The translations under genes and the position numbers were made by a program. Below the pieces are notes generated by a model. The model saw only the letters and a program-made list of their open reading frames with translations. It did not search any database and had not been told where the DNA came from. 64,000 bases of DNA, taken from assembly GCA_946406115.1 (NCBI GenBank), contig OX291551.1, forward strand, positions 2,914,001 through 2,978,000, read 5' to 3'. Shown piece after piece: positions 37,901-52,900 of this stretch (its first letter is position 1; every line of letters starts with the position of its first letter). The stretch is from Apoda limacodes. Its lineage: Eukaryota > Arthropoda > Insecta > Lepidoptera > Limacodidae.

Positions 37901-40900
37901 TACATACTGTATACACCTTTATAAAATATTTACCAAAAATGGTTAGCTTATTTTTTATAATAGACTAACTGGCCTGGCAGACTTTGGTCTTCGGTTGAAA
38001 AACAAAACATGGCTACTCCGTCGGCCTCTCTTTTTTCTTGCAGTGTTTCCAGACAGTGACATTGCAGGGAAAATGCACCTTTAAAAAGACAAAGTAGCTT
38101 ATATTGTTGTGTTTGGATTAGCACCCTATTTCCAGATGAGGCATTAAATTGGTTTTGCCAGAAACAGCAAATGGATGTCATCGTTAGGTTTTGGGACAAT
38201 TCACTCGACCAAGTTGCATGACTTCAATTTCATTACAAGGTGCTAAGGCGTGCGATCTTCGCACTAGTCTCAAAAAAAGCCGTAGGAAATAATGAGGAGG
38301 AGGTGATTCAAGTCTCAATGGCCCATCGATTGAGACATCCATCCTGATGTAAATTTTAAGATGTTGCGGGAACTCCAAACAGAATTCAAGGAAGACCACG
38401 GTACTGACCTTCTCGAATTAGGAAGTTGTGGCTTTCACGTAGTCTATGTCTCACTACAGACAGGGTTCACATCAGTATCATGGGAACTGAAAAAGTTTTT
38501 GATTGCACTTTACTGCATTTTTAAAGATTCACCGGCACGGCGTGGACATTTCACCAACACAACTGGATGTGACGTCTTTCCTTTGTTACTTTCCCTTGTA
38601 GCACGGCTTGTACAGAGACATCCACGGCTTAATCTTTGAGACTAGCATATAACTACTGGCAGGATTAACCAGGGATCTGTCATACGTTCGTATAACATAG
38701 CTCCTACATGCATCGGATCGCATCGATAGTTTTTTAGATGTTGCCAACACCATAATCGAAATTTCTAAGCGAGACTTGTCAATGCAAACTGTACCAATGT
38801 TCTTTGAAAAATCGACTGATTTCTGAGGTATCGCTAGAGGAAAGGTAGGCACTTACTGAGGTATCGCTAGAGGAGAGGTAGGCACTTTCTGAGGTATCGC
38901 TAGAGGAGAGGTAGGCACTTTCTGAGGTATCGCTAGAGGAGAGGTAGGCACTTTCTCAGCGAAAAAGTGAAAGTAAGCGCGGATTATTAGTTTTCAGTAT
39001 ATTATTAAATCGACCTTGAAAAATAATGCTATATAAATAGCAAAATCTTGCTATAACAATTATTCAATTTGCTGAGCGTGTTTTTGGAAATTTAATAACA
39101 CTTATGTTGAGCGAGTTTTGAGATGCTTAATAGAAAACATGTTACAAAAAACAGTTATTTTGTTATATGTAAGAGTATTACGTTTTTAAACTCTGGGACC
39201 TTATTGGGAACAATCTTGAGCTTTTTGGACTCTGGAATTCGAGACAAAATGTATAGAAGTCTGGTTGTCTCTCGAAACTCGTCAATGTACTTGCATACAT
39301 TTTTCTCTCGAATTCCAGAGTCCGAGTACCTCGAGACTGTTCGCAATAGGGACCCTGGTTAATTTGATGTGCAATCAGTAAATTTAATATGAAAATAGTA
39401 TTTTCGTACGGAAAAGAAATAATATAGTATTAAAGCATATTATATGTCTAGGATATCTTTGGGGTGGTTTATGGAAGTAAATATTTAAACTTTAGCGTCG
39501 GACTGGCGCACGAAGGGTTCCGTCCTATTATCTATAAAAACGGCAAAAAAATCACGTTTGATGTATCGGAGCCGCCTTTAAATATTTGTTAAATTTTAAT
39601 TTAATTATTTATTTTCAAAGTGAATATATGACAAAATATTCCGTGAAAATTTCAAGTCTCTACCTGTTGCCGTTATCAATACCGTGCAAAAACGAGAAAA
39701 AAAAATCATGTTTCTTGTATGGGACCCCCCTTAAATATTTATTTTATTCTGTTTTTTAGTATTTGTTGTTATAGCGGCATCATAAATACATCATCTGTGA
39801 AAATTTCAACTGTCTTATATCACGGTTCATGAGATACAGCCTGGTGACAGACGGACGGATGGACGGACGGACAGCGGAGTCGTAGTAATTGGGTCCTGTT
39901 TTTACCCTTTGGGTACGGAACCCTAAGAATAAGCTGTTGGTGCGCATACACGTCTACACAAAATAAGTTACTCTTTTATGGGGCAATATATGCCAATAGT
40001 ATTCAAAAGCTATCATTAAGTAAATTTAAATTATTTATTATACAACTACTTTGAAAAAAAGCATACTACAATATTTCAGACTATGTAAATGATAAAAATC
40101 GTTGGGACTGATGATGCTTAATTACAGGATGCATAGGTAAACCAAATTAAAATAGAAATAAAATAAAAAATTGTACGGCTTAAATTTTTTATTTAAAACA
40201 TTGATTGTATTTGTAGTTTTTATGATTTTTTTTAAAGATTAACTATCGAGTTTCTTGCCGAATTCTTCTCGGTAAAAATCAACAACATTGTGAACCGGAG
40301 GGTGAGTGGGAGCCCTAAAAAAATTGTATTTCATGATTTTGACGTTTCCAAGGTGTTTGTAAAATTCTAATTTGAATACAAAAAAATTAAATTTGACGCA
40401 ATGATTTCAAAAGGATAGTAATATATAAGTCAATGCTTTGACGATTGATGAGTTTTTTTATGTGCATTAAAAAATAAGTCCATTCAAATTATAAAATTAA
40501 TTTCGTAGGTGTATAAGTTGATAACGTCTCCATTGTAGACGCTATATATACGTTAAAGTCTATATATAAACAATACAACTTGATCTGAAAATGTATACTT
40601 GTAATTATGTTATTGTTACTAAATAAACCATGAAAAGAGGTCAAAAACTAGTGTATAAGTACTGTATTGTACCTATTAAAAGTGAAAGAAATGCACCTGG
40701 TGAATACGTTTTTTGTCGCACACTGGGACGCTACAATCAAACTGACCTTTTTGGTTTTGTGCTTTTCAATAATTAAAATTTGTATTTATGAATGGAAAAA
40801 TATTGTTGCTGGTATACTTTAATTTCAATAAAAAATGTCTGGTCTATACATATTTGTATGACATGCATATACTTTAATAAGAGTGCGATGCAGATCCGCT

Positions 40901-43900
40901 ACAAAATCTCTAAAATTTGAATAAACAAGTCTATTAATATCCCACCAAACACTCATTGTAACTGGTTTTGACATATTTTCGGCATTGGTTGCCCTTTTTT
41001 CTTTAGGTATGCCACAGCTTACGGTACGGGGGCTTTAACAAAATCAGGTAACAAAATTTTTAAATATTCGTAATAATTCTTTATCCTAAATTTATGCGTT
41101 TCAACGTTTTTTTATGCACATTCGAGTCTGTCCATAATTTTAGAAAAAAGGTTGTTTACATAAAAATACAACTTTATTACATTTCGGGGGCGAAGGGTGC
41201 GCTTGATCTAATGAGTGATGATTTATATGTCAACTAAACTAAGATTTTCGACTTACCTTTTTTTTTGGTGATCAAATAAAGATGGGTATTTTTGCTAGCG
41301 TACAAAATGTTAATCATAATTTTACCTAATGTTAATTTATTCTTGCTTTTGAGTCATTTTTTTTTTTGTAATGTATAAAAAACTAGATTTTGGTTTGGTT
41401 TAGGTTGTAGTTATTCCCGAGGGAACTTTTAATGTTTGATTCGGGATAAATAAGTAGCATATATGTTAATCTGCGACGTAACAGAAATGAGAGCCAATTT
41501 TCATAACGATGCGTTCAGTCGTTAGCGAGTTATAGAGTTACAAATATCCATCCATCGATCCAGACATACTTTCACATTTATAATATTAGTAGGATACATA
41601 GATAAGCTATAGATAAAACTTCTGTTAAGATCCAAATCTATTTGTCCAAAGTTAAACACTGTACCTAAATAATGTATAAATCAGTAATGTCAGTAATGTA
41701 ACTATTTTAATTTCATTTTAAGTAGGTATCAATAATTAATGTAACTTTTATTTATTGTAAATAAGTGAAATAGGTGTTTTTCTATGGACAGAAATGTTTG
41801 CATTAAAAATATATTATTATTATTATAAATCATAATACGTTATGAGGGTGGATGAAAAACATACTTTCGTATATATTTATAATATCAATATATTCAATAG
41901 TATAATGGATTATTATAGGTAAACTTGCATGCACAATAAATGCAGTTGATATCTTATCTCATTAAATTCACAAATTCACAACGTCTGATATATGAAGTAA
42001 GTAGGTAAGTAGTGCAACATTATCCGATTGCAAACTGGGTAAGATAAATAAATGCGTCGTTAGATTAATGCGACATCGGTGACTTAAATGGATCTCGAAT
42101 TTTTTTTCTCAATTTCCATGACATGTCTGTTTGTTGGTTAACAAACGACATATCTCAGTAAAATACATAAAATGCGTAGCTATTATTCTATCGTATATTA
42201 TTTTGTTCATCTCATACACAGTGGGGCCACCGCCGTGACTCGCAATCTACCGTACATTTGAAATAAGGTTTACAATGATAAAAATGAAAACGTTTTCTCA
42301 AATAACTGCGGTCTCCTAAGACCGATTTTAACCAAATTGAAATGGGACATATCCGCGGGGTAATCGTTCCATATATGTAAAAAATCGTTAAACTCTGTTA
42401 TCAATCCGCAAAAGTACACGAAAAAAAAATACAAACAAATTAAGAAACCCTTTTTTAGGTCGGTTGAAAACAATTACTTTCTGTAGAGTAATAATCGCCC
42501 CGTGACATGACTTTTTTGTCTTGGCCAATGACCTAGGGCAGCGTAAGGAATTCAGGAGGAGAGAAGAATAATTCAAAAACCTTTTTTTACTTTTACGTTT
42601 GGAACAATAAAGGCTATTAAACACAAGAACTCTTAATATGCATACTACTCTCACTAAAGGGGTGTTATCCCGCTCTTTTACAATAAACTTTCTTTTTTGA
42701 TACCATTTTATTATTGTAAACAATATAATAATATGCGTACGGAACCTTCAGGGTGTTTGTGAGTTTTCTATTGTGCCTTTATTTTTCCTACAGATCCCTA
42801 AACCATATGTTAACTGTCAAAATTCTGCTTTTATACTTGCGGTCAGAATTTCATCCTACGACCTGGCCAGTGTCATAATTTTGTTGTTTCGATAAAAAAT
42901 TAAGTATGTGGTTGTGAAGTCGGTCAGTGGGTTACAACTGCCGTGCTGTCTCGGTCACCGTTGACTGTTGTATAACGTGTCGTTTATCGTCGCCCAACAC
43001 TTGATGTAACAACTAAGACAGGTTGTGACGAAATATTGGAGGTTTTGTTACAACAACAAAGTGAATATTTGATAGTCGACATGGTATTTAATCAAAGGTT
43101 TTGACCTTTAGAAACATAAATCGAGAATCGTATCAAATTGAAATCATTTAAGTGTCTGTTAGGTGCCTTAATGAACAACTTTATATTCATCCAACTCAAA
43201 AAAAAAAAAGAAACTACATACAGCGAGGACACGGGTGCTTTATCGGTACAAAAAAACTAGGAACTCCTGAAAATAAATTAACAGCTTCTGCAGCGGGGTC
43301 GTACAGTAATTATAAATAGCAATTATGTAATTTATCTGTTTATGATAATGTGTACAAAAATAAGGTAGTTTTCCAAAATTCGCTTAAAAGTTGATGTACA
43401 GGAAGGAGTACAGAGCATTACCCAAAAATCAAAGTCATGAAACCAAAAACGCCGAGGACTTTTTTTAAATCAAAAATTCGGAAATTATGGCAAAATTCAT
43501 ATTGTATAAAAAAAATTGACGGAAAAAGAAAACTATTGTTGCTTCAAAATTTTTTTTGTTTTCGTCTAGTATTAAACTCGTTGACCAACCAAACACGAGC
43601 AGCATCGCGTGTTGCGTGCCGCTTGCATAAACGTAGCGCGTTCAAATTCTTTATGGACTTCCGATATTTACCGACGTCGTAACTTTCACGCATTATGTAA
43701 TTAGAACAAACTATCCGTACTGGCAGCGACTGATCGCGACAAATCCTTGGTCAAGTTATAAGTGATTCATCTTACTCCACAAGAATATGTTTCCAATTAA
43801 ATCCTGCTTAAATTAGCTATGTAATAGTATACATATTTATATAGGATAGTATTACGATTAGATAATGCCCCACATTCAATATAACATATGGGAAGAAGGA

Positions 43901-46900
43901 CGTTATTATAATTCATATAGCATGTGACGTTATATAACGTGACATATGAGTTAACAAACTGCTGAAATTGTAAATATTCGTGTACATCACTCTTCATACA
44001 CGGGCCCAACTAGCAAACCTTGTGCTGTAAGTACCAGGTAACTGATGCAAATAATTATATACTTTTCTATGTAAATACGTACATATTATACATAGAAAAC
44101 ACCCAGACTCGAGACAGATTTAACAGATAAATGTTGGTTCTGTGCGGGGATCGAAAACTCGTCCCCTTGGCTCGAAAGCAGCCACTTTGAGCAGTTGACC
44201 TGGAGATAAGTTAGAAATTAACTAAGCAAATAAATTTAATTACAGAGATAGCAGTTTTCTGGTTTTTCACGAACAATTTACAGCAAATTATTCTTAGAAC
44301 CTTTTTTTGAAATTAGTTGACTAATGCCACAAATTCTTATGTGATTATTTCCATACTGAGTCATTAAAGAGAATCAAAAAGCGTTTGTTATCGAAATCTA
44401 ATCAAAGCCAAGTTAGCTGATAGTGTACTTTCTGGCCTCGTAAAATTAGTTGAAAATAGTTATAAAACTTATGTATTTAAAGTAATCTCTTTGCATGTCC
44501 TTACCAGCCTCATCGTCCCCACTGTTTGGGCACGGCCTAAATGTATGTCCTACAATCACGCGGCCCACTGCGGATTGTGGACTTCACATTGGTACATCTT
44601 TTTTTTTGACGTATGTCATGATGTTTTCTTACACCGAAATGCCAATGGAGTAAATAAATCAATGTTCTTCAGACATTAAGTAAAAGACTCAATGGTACTC
44701 GCCGGACTCGATCTTCAGCCCTTTAGAGAATGTTCGAATGTATATTTTGAGTATTTGAAATTGGCTACAATTTTTTTTTGTAATATTTATATCTTTCTGT
44801 ATTTATCATACCTACATTTTTTGGAGATAATAAATAAGATAAATATTCTTAAGGATTTTTTTTTTCGATTTAAGGAAAGAAGGGAACCGTTATTTGGTTA
44901 TAGTATGCACTGCATGTAAAATAAATATACTTTTTTACTTATGTTTAATGCGGACTATCTTGATTAGTTTATATAAATAAACTAGTCGAACACCACAGTT
45001 TTACCCGCGGAAAAACCTATTCCATGAAAACTTGAAATCTTAATATATATAAATCTCGTGTCACAATGTTTGTCCTCAATGGACTCCTAAACTACTGAAC
45101 CGATTTTGATCAAACTTCGTAAATATCTGTTATTTGTTCCAACTTAAAAGATAGGATAGTTTTTATCTCGATATGTCAAGTGCGAGCCGGACTCTGGCAC
45201 TTAAGGTAAAAACCAACTTTCGCCGGGTACAGAGGGACGGCAGCGGAACAACGTTCGCCGGGACAGCTAGTATTAATATAGATTAGCAAAGAAAGACTCT
45301 TTATAATTCGAGTATTATAATATTTTCTAGCGCAACGGCTCGTTGGAATTCGACGGCACATTCCTGATGAACACCGGTGGACTCGACTTCTCACAACTAG
45401 GCAATATTGAGAAGTGGCGCCACTCGGATCGCACACATTACCGTGGGGAATGCGGAGTGGTGCGGGGCTCCACTGGCGAGCTGTGGGCGCCGGAACTGGG
45501 ACAGGAGGAGGTGTACATATTCGCCTCTGATATATGCACGTAAGTCGATGCTCAGTGAAGTGTTGTATCATTTTGTGTACCTACTCTTTAAAAACAGGCC
45601 TTATAGTGCAGTCATTGAAGCGTTATTGCTCCGAATTTTTTTACTGCGAACCGATTTGCATGAAACTTTAGAATTAGGCTAGCTTAGGTAAAAATGATCT
45701 GAACTCCGCACCCACCCTGGGGGCGGTTGCCACCCACAAAGCTCGGAACCATATTGCGCTCGCCGCTACGGCGCGCGCAGCCGAGTAGCGCCAGCGCCCA
45801 GTGTTCCTTGCTCTGTGTTGCCACCCCTTCTCGGTGGTGTAAATTTTTTTTTTCAAAATAATATCGATAGGCCTTATTTTAAGAAAAAAATGTTCTATAA
45901 AGTATTCAAAAAACTCTTTTCTTCTCGAGTTCTTTTAATTACCTTTAAAATGGTGTTTTATAAGTTGTGCTAGCATCAAAATTAACGGAGTTATGGTCCA
46001 AAAACTAATCGTATTTTTTTCTCTACTTAGTAAACTGAAAATTTGGGAGTGTGAATATTTGGAGCAAAGTGAAAGTAAACAGTAATAGAGACCCAAAACT
46101 ATTGTCTTATGTATATATATAGTATATTTATATAAATATATATATTATGGACACATATTTTGGAAACGTAGGCTTGAAAATGTTGATTTCTTACTCTATA
46201 ATTAAATTATTTTTAAATGTGTAATCAAATATATTTACTGTTTTAATTTAGGGGTTGAAGGAGTTGTAATTTTAAGGGTTGAAAAGCTTGAGAAAATGAT
46301 AATCATTTTCGAGAATGTGGAATAACATTAAAATCCTTTTCATTTCATCAAAAGAAATTTTTTTAAACAATTTTTTAACAAGGGGTCGAAAGGGGGTTAA
46401 AAAATCGATAATTATGATAGAGAACATAAAATATTATTAACTCTATACTTAAATCTTTTTATGTCATACCAAAGGATTTTTTTCAATTTAGGGGTTGTTT
46501 GCAAGGGTTGTAAGGTTTTCAAGGGGTTGAAAATGATTTTATTATGACGTATTTCTGTTAGAAAACACTTTACAATTTCACCCCTTAATATTAAACACGT
46601 TTTCTAGCAATAAAATGGGTTAATGTCAACTTTTCCATTAAGGGGTTGTTTACACCCCTTAAAAATAATAGGCGGGGCTCAGATCATTTTCACTTGATGC
46701 AAAACGGTTCACACTAATCTCACTAATCGGAGGTAAGACCCTATTTTTTGCTTCAATTACTGCACTATTATGTTATGCGGGATGCAGTAGAGGCACCACT
46801 TAATCAGCACTGATATTTACTGATATTTATTCTTGTGTTTTGTAACAATGTCAATAAATCTTTTTTTAGACGTAGATATCAGTTTTCTGGACTCGTTAAA

Positions 46901-49900
46901 AAAAAAAAACTATTTTGTGGGATTGATATGCATCATAGGAGTAAAATCCTGTTGTATGGAGCGCGATACGAATCCGATACACTTTTTCCAATTAGTTATT
47001 CCCGTATTTAAAGTAGATGAGTGGAATGAAATCCAATCCTATCAACTATTCTAGTATCATATCTTTTTCGCACTGCGTGACCTTAAGGATAAATATCACA
47101 TAATTTAGGAAGGATTAGTAGCTACAATCTTCATTAATATATCAGAGAGTGACGTTACGTAGCGTTGCTATAAAATTTATTTCAATATTGTTCATTTTAT
47201 GAAACTGATCTTTTCTAAATGTTTATCTTTATTGCATGCCTGTTAAATTGCTAAGCGTTGAAATCGAAGAATGTAAGTCCTTGCGTAGGTATATTTTAAA
47301 CATATATAAATAATTTTAAGATGTTAAGTAAAAAATAAAACATTCTGCTTCATCATATTATTTATTACTCAATGTAAGTTAAAAGGCGACATTTAAAGTT
47401 CGTAATAATAAGCCAAACGCTCTTATACATAAAATTGCAAATGTTTGAATAGCAGAGCACTAAAAAAGTGGTAGGTGATGTATGCTAAATAGACATTTAA
47501 TTTTGTTTTGTTTATTAACATTATATTTAGTTGCATGTAGTCTGTAGTCTTTGCTTTGCATAGATATATTTGTAATATTTAATTGATACAGTTCCGGATC
47601 CAAATGGCAAAAAAGAAACCCCATATAGTCTTGTCATGTCTTTGGTCCGTCCATTCGTTTGAATGTATAACCACATAATGCCGTCGTTTTTTATGGATTC
47701 CGCTAAAGTTTTGGAAGGAAGGTGTCTTATGTCACCCGCCGTAAAGTTTTGTAATAAAATAAATAAAAACCTTCCGGCTCATAAGAACCACTTCCCATAA
47801 GGCCCACTTCCCAAAACGTCCACCTCCCATAAGTTCCACTTCACAAGTTTTTAATGGTAGGTCGGTACTTACTTTGTTAATATTATTTTTATTATGGCTT
47901 TTTGTCATCCACGATCATCCATTTATGTGTGGATGGCGATTTTGTCTTATTATCTTCTTATAATTAGCTTAATGTTGGCAAACATTGGTTGGTAAACATG
48001 GCAAAGTATCTCCTCAGACTAAAGGGCTCAATACAGCAAGTGCAATACAGCCCGTCGTTGAACCGAGTCAAAAGGGCCAAGCTAGTATCCAAGCGCAGGA
48101 CTGCTTCGCTCTGTTGAGTACACCAAGTTTTGTCGACGCCAGCTTCACCTTGCCTTGCAGATGATCTCGGAACTGAACATCGCTGGAGATGTCAACACCA
48201 AGGATCCTAATGCTCTTGGAGATGGAGAGGGGAGTGTTCTGGAATGGGAATTTACAGTACATAAGTGGCATTTGATCTTCATTTGTGCTGGAGAAGCAGA
48301 AATTCAATAGCCTTACAGAGCGTGGCAAGCAACAGACAAACTCATTTTAACATTTATAATGATTGGCCGATTTGTTAGTGAGCCACTAAGCGTTGACATT
48401 AGGAGCGCATAGCTTAGTGTGAATAACGTCGATGTAGATTACAGAGATAAAAACCTTATTATCCGAAATAGACTGCAGATTGTTTGGCAAATTAACATAA
48501 AGAACAACTTATTCATTTGGTCGAATGACCGCTGTGGACGCACTTTTGCATGCATGGCTTGGGACTCTGATGAGTGATCGATACTGGCGTTGATAGGGCA
48601 CAATGTGATATCATATACTTATCTACTGTCGAAAGTTACTATGGCGCTACGTGACTTAACAAAATTGTTTATTAATTATATGAGCCGAGCCTATCTTTCG
48701 TTATCTCTGACGCTAGGTGATTGGTATGCCAGTCTTGTACCTTCAATCCTAAGACTATCGAAACTTTAGCGGTTCGTTAGAAAACAAAAGCGTTCAGATT
48801 ACCTACTAAAAGTTACTGGTAACGAATTTTAATTCCAACATATCGTATCTAGTATCGTATCTGAGTGGCGGAGTTTCGAACGCGGCGTGTACCAATGAGT
48901 CTATTTTTTAATTTCTCAAGTACATTGATTATTTACACCAAGTAAACAATATTTCTTTTCGGTAAAAGAAACATTGTGAGGAAACCTGCATACGTCAAAA
49001 AAAGACGTATGTGAAGTCCAAAATCAGCACTGAGCTCGGGTAATGCTATGCTATGACCCAGAAGCCGTGCCCCAACAGTGAGGACGTATGAGGCTAGTAA
49101 GGTACCAAACTATAAACCCGGTCTGGCTGACTCTTTGTTGTGCTGTTTTAACGAATAGACATATAAAAACGTATAAAATACGTATTCCTCGATCCCCGCT
49201 TTGGTTTTATGAGTAGTACGATGTTTTGTAAACACGATTTTCAACAACTGACAATACCGCGTTCCTGTCATTTTGTTTACGTACGTTGCACGTCCGACTC
49301 GTACTCGATCGTTTACGTACGTTGCACGTCCGACTCGCACTCGATCGGTTTATTGAGTTTCGCATTATGAGTTAGTAGTAACTTACTTCTAACGGTCATT
49401 TTTCTGCTTAAATTGACAGATACCTGATTCTGCACAAGGACCAGGCAGTGACGATAGAAGGGATAGAGGGAGTTCAGTACTCGGCCAACGAGTCTGTGTT
49501 CGACAACGGTTACCGGTACCCTCATATGGTAAGTTAAGAGGCTATAATACCTAAATTTTATTTTTTCTGGAAAAGGTTTCTCTGGATCCGCTGAAAAGAT
49601 CCTGAACTTTATACTGAAAACACGATAATGAACTTTTGTTCGATAAAAAAAAATCCTATTCATTGTTTAAAATTGTTGGCAAAGAAATCCTCAAAGCTCT
49701 AAGTGCTATCAGTTTACAACTTTGCTAAAACATAGCCGTTATAGTGCTTTACACCCTGAGTTAAGATGTTGCTGCTCTACTCAGTTACTTATCGCGTCAT
49801 CCTTGTTTTTACTCAAGTTTCTGTCACTTGTGTGTGACACGGTGTTATCATATCAGCCCATTGACGTCCACTGCTGGACATAGGCCTCACATAATTTTCT

Positions 49901-52900
49901 CTACAGCGTTCGACTCTGTGCCGCCTGTAATCAACGGCTCCCCGCTACCTTTACAAGGTCATCTGTCCATCTAGTGGGGGGCCGTCCCACGCTGCGCTTT
50001 CCGGTTCGTGGTCGCCAATCGAGAACGTTCTTCCCCCATCGGCCATCGGTTTTACGAGCTATGTGCCCCGTCCATTGCCACTTCAGCTTTGCGATTCGGT
50101 GAGCTATGTCGGCGGCTTTAGTTCTTCTACGGATTTCCTCATTGCTGATTCGATCACGTAGGGAAACTCCGAGCATAGCTCTTTCCATCGCCCGCTGAGC
50201 GACCTTGAGCTTTCGTATAAGGCCCATAGATAGCGGCCACGTCTCAGTGCCGTAGGTCATCACTGGCCACACACTGGTTGAAGACTTTTGTTTTGGTGAA
50301 GACTAAGGTGTGTCTTAAACTCTATGTGATGTATACAAATTCTCTGAATTTACAGCTTTAGACTTTTTAAGAAGAAGGTAAATATAAAAACACAAAAAGT
50401 AAAACAGAAAAGTTAAAGCTTACACAAAAAAACATAACTTAGGTACTAATGTTTTAAAACGCAACCAGTGTGTGTTGTCAGTGATGTCTAGAAGAAATGT
50501 GTCTAACTGTTGGCCTCTATAAGTTCAGAGTCAGACTTTTTCTATGCAAAGCTATAGTTAGCTTCACGTACGATGTTACCTAACTAATGTCTTAATACAA
50601 ATTCGTAAGATTTAAAATTGCTGGCATTGCTCAATTGGCGGCTTTACTAAAAACCTTGTCTGTGAAATTCGGTTTATAGACACCTGCCTGATTTTTTTTA
50701 TTAAGTTGTCGTTTTTTATTTCGAGTCGACCTATATTTCGTCTCTTACGACGAGACAGACTTTTAAGTTCCGGACTGCGCTTCTACACTATGGTTCTGCG
50801 ACACATGTAGCTTGCCTACTATCAATTCAGGCGGTGTTTCTTTGAGATATGTCGGTAATTATTCGAAATAATCCGGAAATTATGAGAGAGGTCCTACTAA
50901 TATCAGATCTCCTAGATCGCTGGGCGAAACTGAAATGCGTGCCATTTAAGTTTGGCAAGGTATCTAATATAGCCAATGTCTAGTGAATTTAATGACCCAA
51001 TAATGAAGTTCAGTGCAGAAAACATACGCCGTATTAACTAATTAACTCTAGCGACCGGCATCTTTTTTCTTCGCCGGACTACTTTTTTATATCATATATT
51101 TTAAAATTGACAGGCGTGCTACTGCGACGAAGTACGAGACGAAAACTGTCTGCCGCCTGGCGCGTTAAATGCCTCAGCCTGTCAGCTCGGGGCGCCCGCA
51201 TTCGTTTCCCTGCCACACTTCCTGTACTCGGATCCGCACTATCCCAACAAGATTGACGGCCTGGAGCCTAAAGAGTAAGTCATTAATCTGCCAAAAAAAT
51301 GCACAATAATTATAAGATTCTCATTTCCCTGTTGGATATATCTGACATCGAAAACGAGAGTGTCAAATATAAAATGTAGGTTTTGGAAAATCAAATTGTT
51401 TTATGTAACTGCCAACTGGTTTTGAAAAGGGTAATAACGTCGATTATTTCCCACATTGTCTTCTGAAGTAGTTACTGCCCTCTACATCTTATTTCCGTGA
51501 ATTAATGTATTGTGACACTCTTGTTACCGATATATCGTTTTTATATAAAAACTTAGCGGTTTGTTTTAGAAATCTTTATTGAAAAATCGTTTGCTAAATC
51601 CGCTAATAGCAAGCAAGCCGTCGTTAGGAAAGGATAATGTCCTTCAGCCTTCACCTTCATAACATTTTTTCTCTGCCCGTCATTACCCTGCCACAAATAA
51701 TCGATACCTTTACATCACCAGAGACTACAAGTTCCGGCTGGCGCTGGAGATGTACACTGGCATGCCGCTCAGTGTCTCCGCGCAGCTTCAGATCAACCTG
51801 CTGGTGCGACATGTTGACGAAATAACGTGAGTAATCAAATTTAATATTACAATTTGGGACAGTATTTAACTCTTAAGACTTTTTGTAACTATGCAGTTAT
51901 AAAACCATAGTTAGAAACGTAAGGAGAATTGACAAATGTTATATACATATATACTAGCTGACCGGGCAGACGTTGTCGTGCATGATACCGACTGCAGCGC
52001 TATCTGCCGGGCTGATTTGTGAATCTTAACCATCCAGGGCGCCACCCAAGCGCATACAAAACAATTCATTCAAATCGGTCCAGCCATTTAGGAGGAGTAC
52101 AGTGACATACACACGTACAGTAGAATCATATTTGTAGCGGAGAATCGGGCTTCAATTCAATTGTTTCCGCAAATCGGAGGCGGAGATAGGGGCGGGCGGT
52201 TGCTGTAGCAGTCCTCGGGATGTGTCGGGATGGTAGGCTCGTCGGCGGTGACGTCCTCTTTTTACCTTTGGATAGCTTCGGTAGATAGGTCCAGTTGATG
52301 GATGCTAACACACAAGTAAATGAAAACAGCAGATAACGTAGCGGTATTTAATCTTCAGATTGGTGGATTATAGTTTACAATTTTATATTGTCTATATTAT
52401 AACACGCGCGTTGTCGCGTTGCGTCTTCGGCGAGCGGGGCGGGGGGCGCTTCGATGAGCGTGCGGTGACTGGTCGACGCAGCTAGCTTGGTACAACTGTC
52501 CTTCGATGCAGCGGGCAGCTTGCAAGGCGCAGGCGGCCTTGGGTACCTTTCGTACGTAGTCTTGAACATTGGGTCCCGTAGAATTATGTCAGTTATAACG
52601 TACGGTCGGTAGTCGGCTGTAGGGAATTAATTCATTTATATATAAAATATATGCGAGCAAATTCGAGGGGCGAATTTTAGCGAACATAACTCGCGGCGGC
52701 CGGACAGGGATCAAAACTATGGTTTGATCGGAAATGAACAGTAGATCCTTCGGAGGGTCAATTAAAATATACACACAAAATTTGTTGACAAATGTTGAAG
52801 CGGTAGCCTTGTTTAGACGCCTTAATTTTATATAAACGTTGATAAACCAAACACAAAAGGTTTATCAAAACGGAATAAGATATGTCTGATCTCCAGGAAC

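Larger units (their letters stand above)
31730..45330 (+). other. Intron 4 of the CD36-family receptor (13.6 kb)
   Basis: The largest intron. Listed separately: an (AT)n palindrome, a dispersed repeat, SINEs, two Helitron-like elements, a decayed BED/hAT-type transposase, minisatellites, a piggyBac-like MITE and GGTTCCGTACC repeats. The stretches 33405-36640, 39930-41390 and 41600-44090 show only AT-rich sequence to me. Their open frames lack recognisable domains. Confidence 0.7.
45540..49419 (+). other. Intron 5 of the CD36-family receptor (3.9 kb)
   Basis: Holds a 1.17-kb inverted-repeat element starting about 60 bases after the donor, a LINE piece (47990-48330) and a SINE (48865-49095). 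The rest, including 46775-47985, looks like AT-rich filler. Confidence 0.7.

Noticed and set aside
38824..38955. CRISPR-like regular repeats
   Set aside because: The units are contiguous with no spacers: a minisatellite.
39155..39346. Paired + and - open frames of similar sequence
   Set aside because: Both result from the foldback MITE; mirror translations, not genes.
42388..42723. 111-codon minus-strand frame
   Set aside because: K/R/F/L-rich translation of AT-rich intron DNA; no motif.
45176..45571. 131-codon minus-strand frame
   Set aside because: Antisense to receptor exon 5 and a Helitron end.
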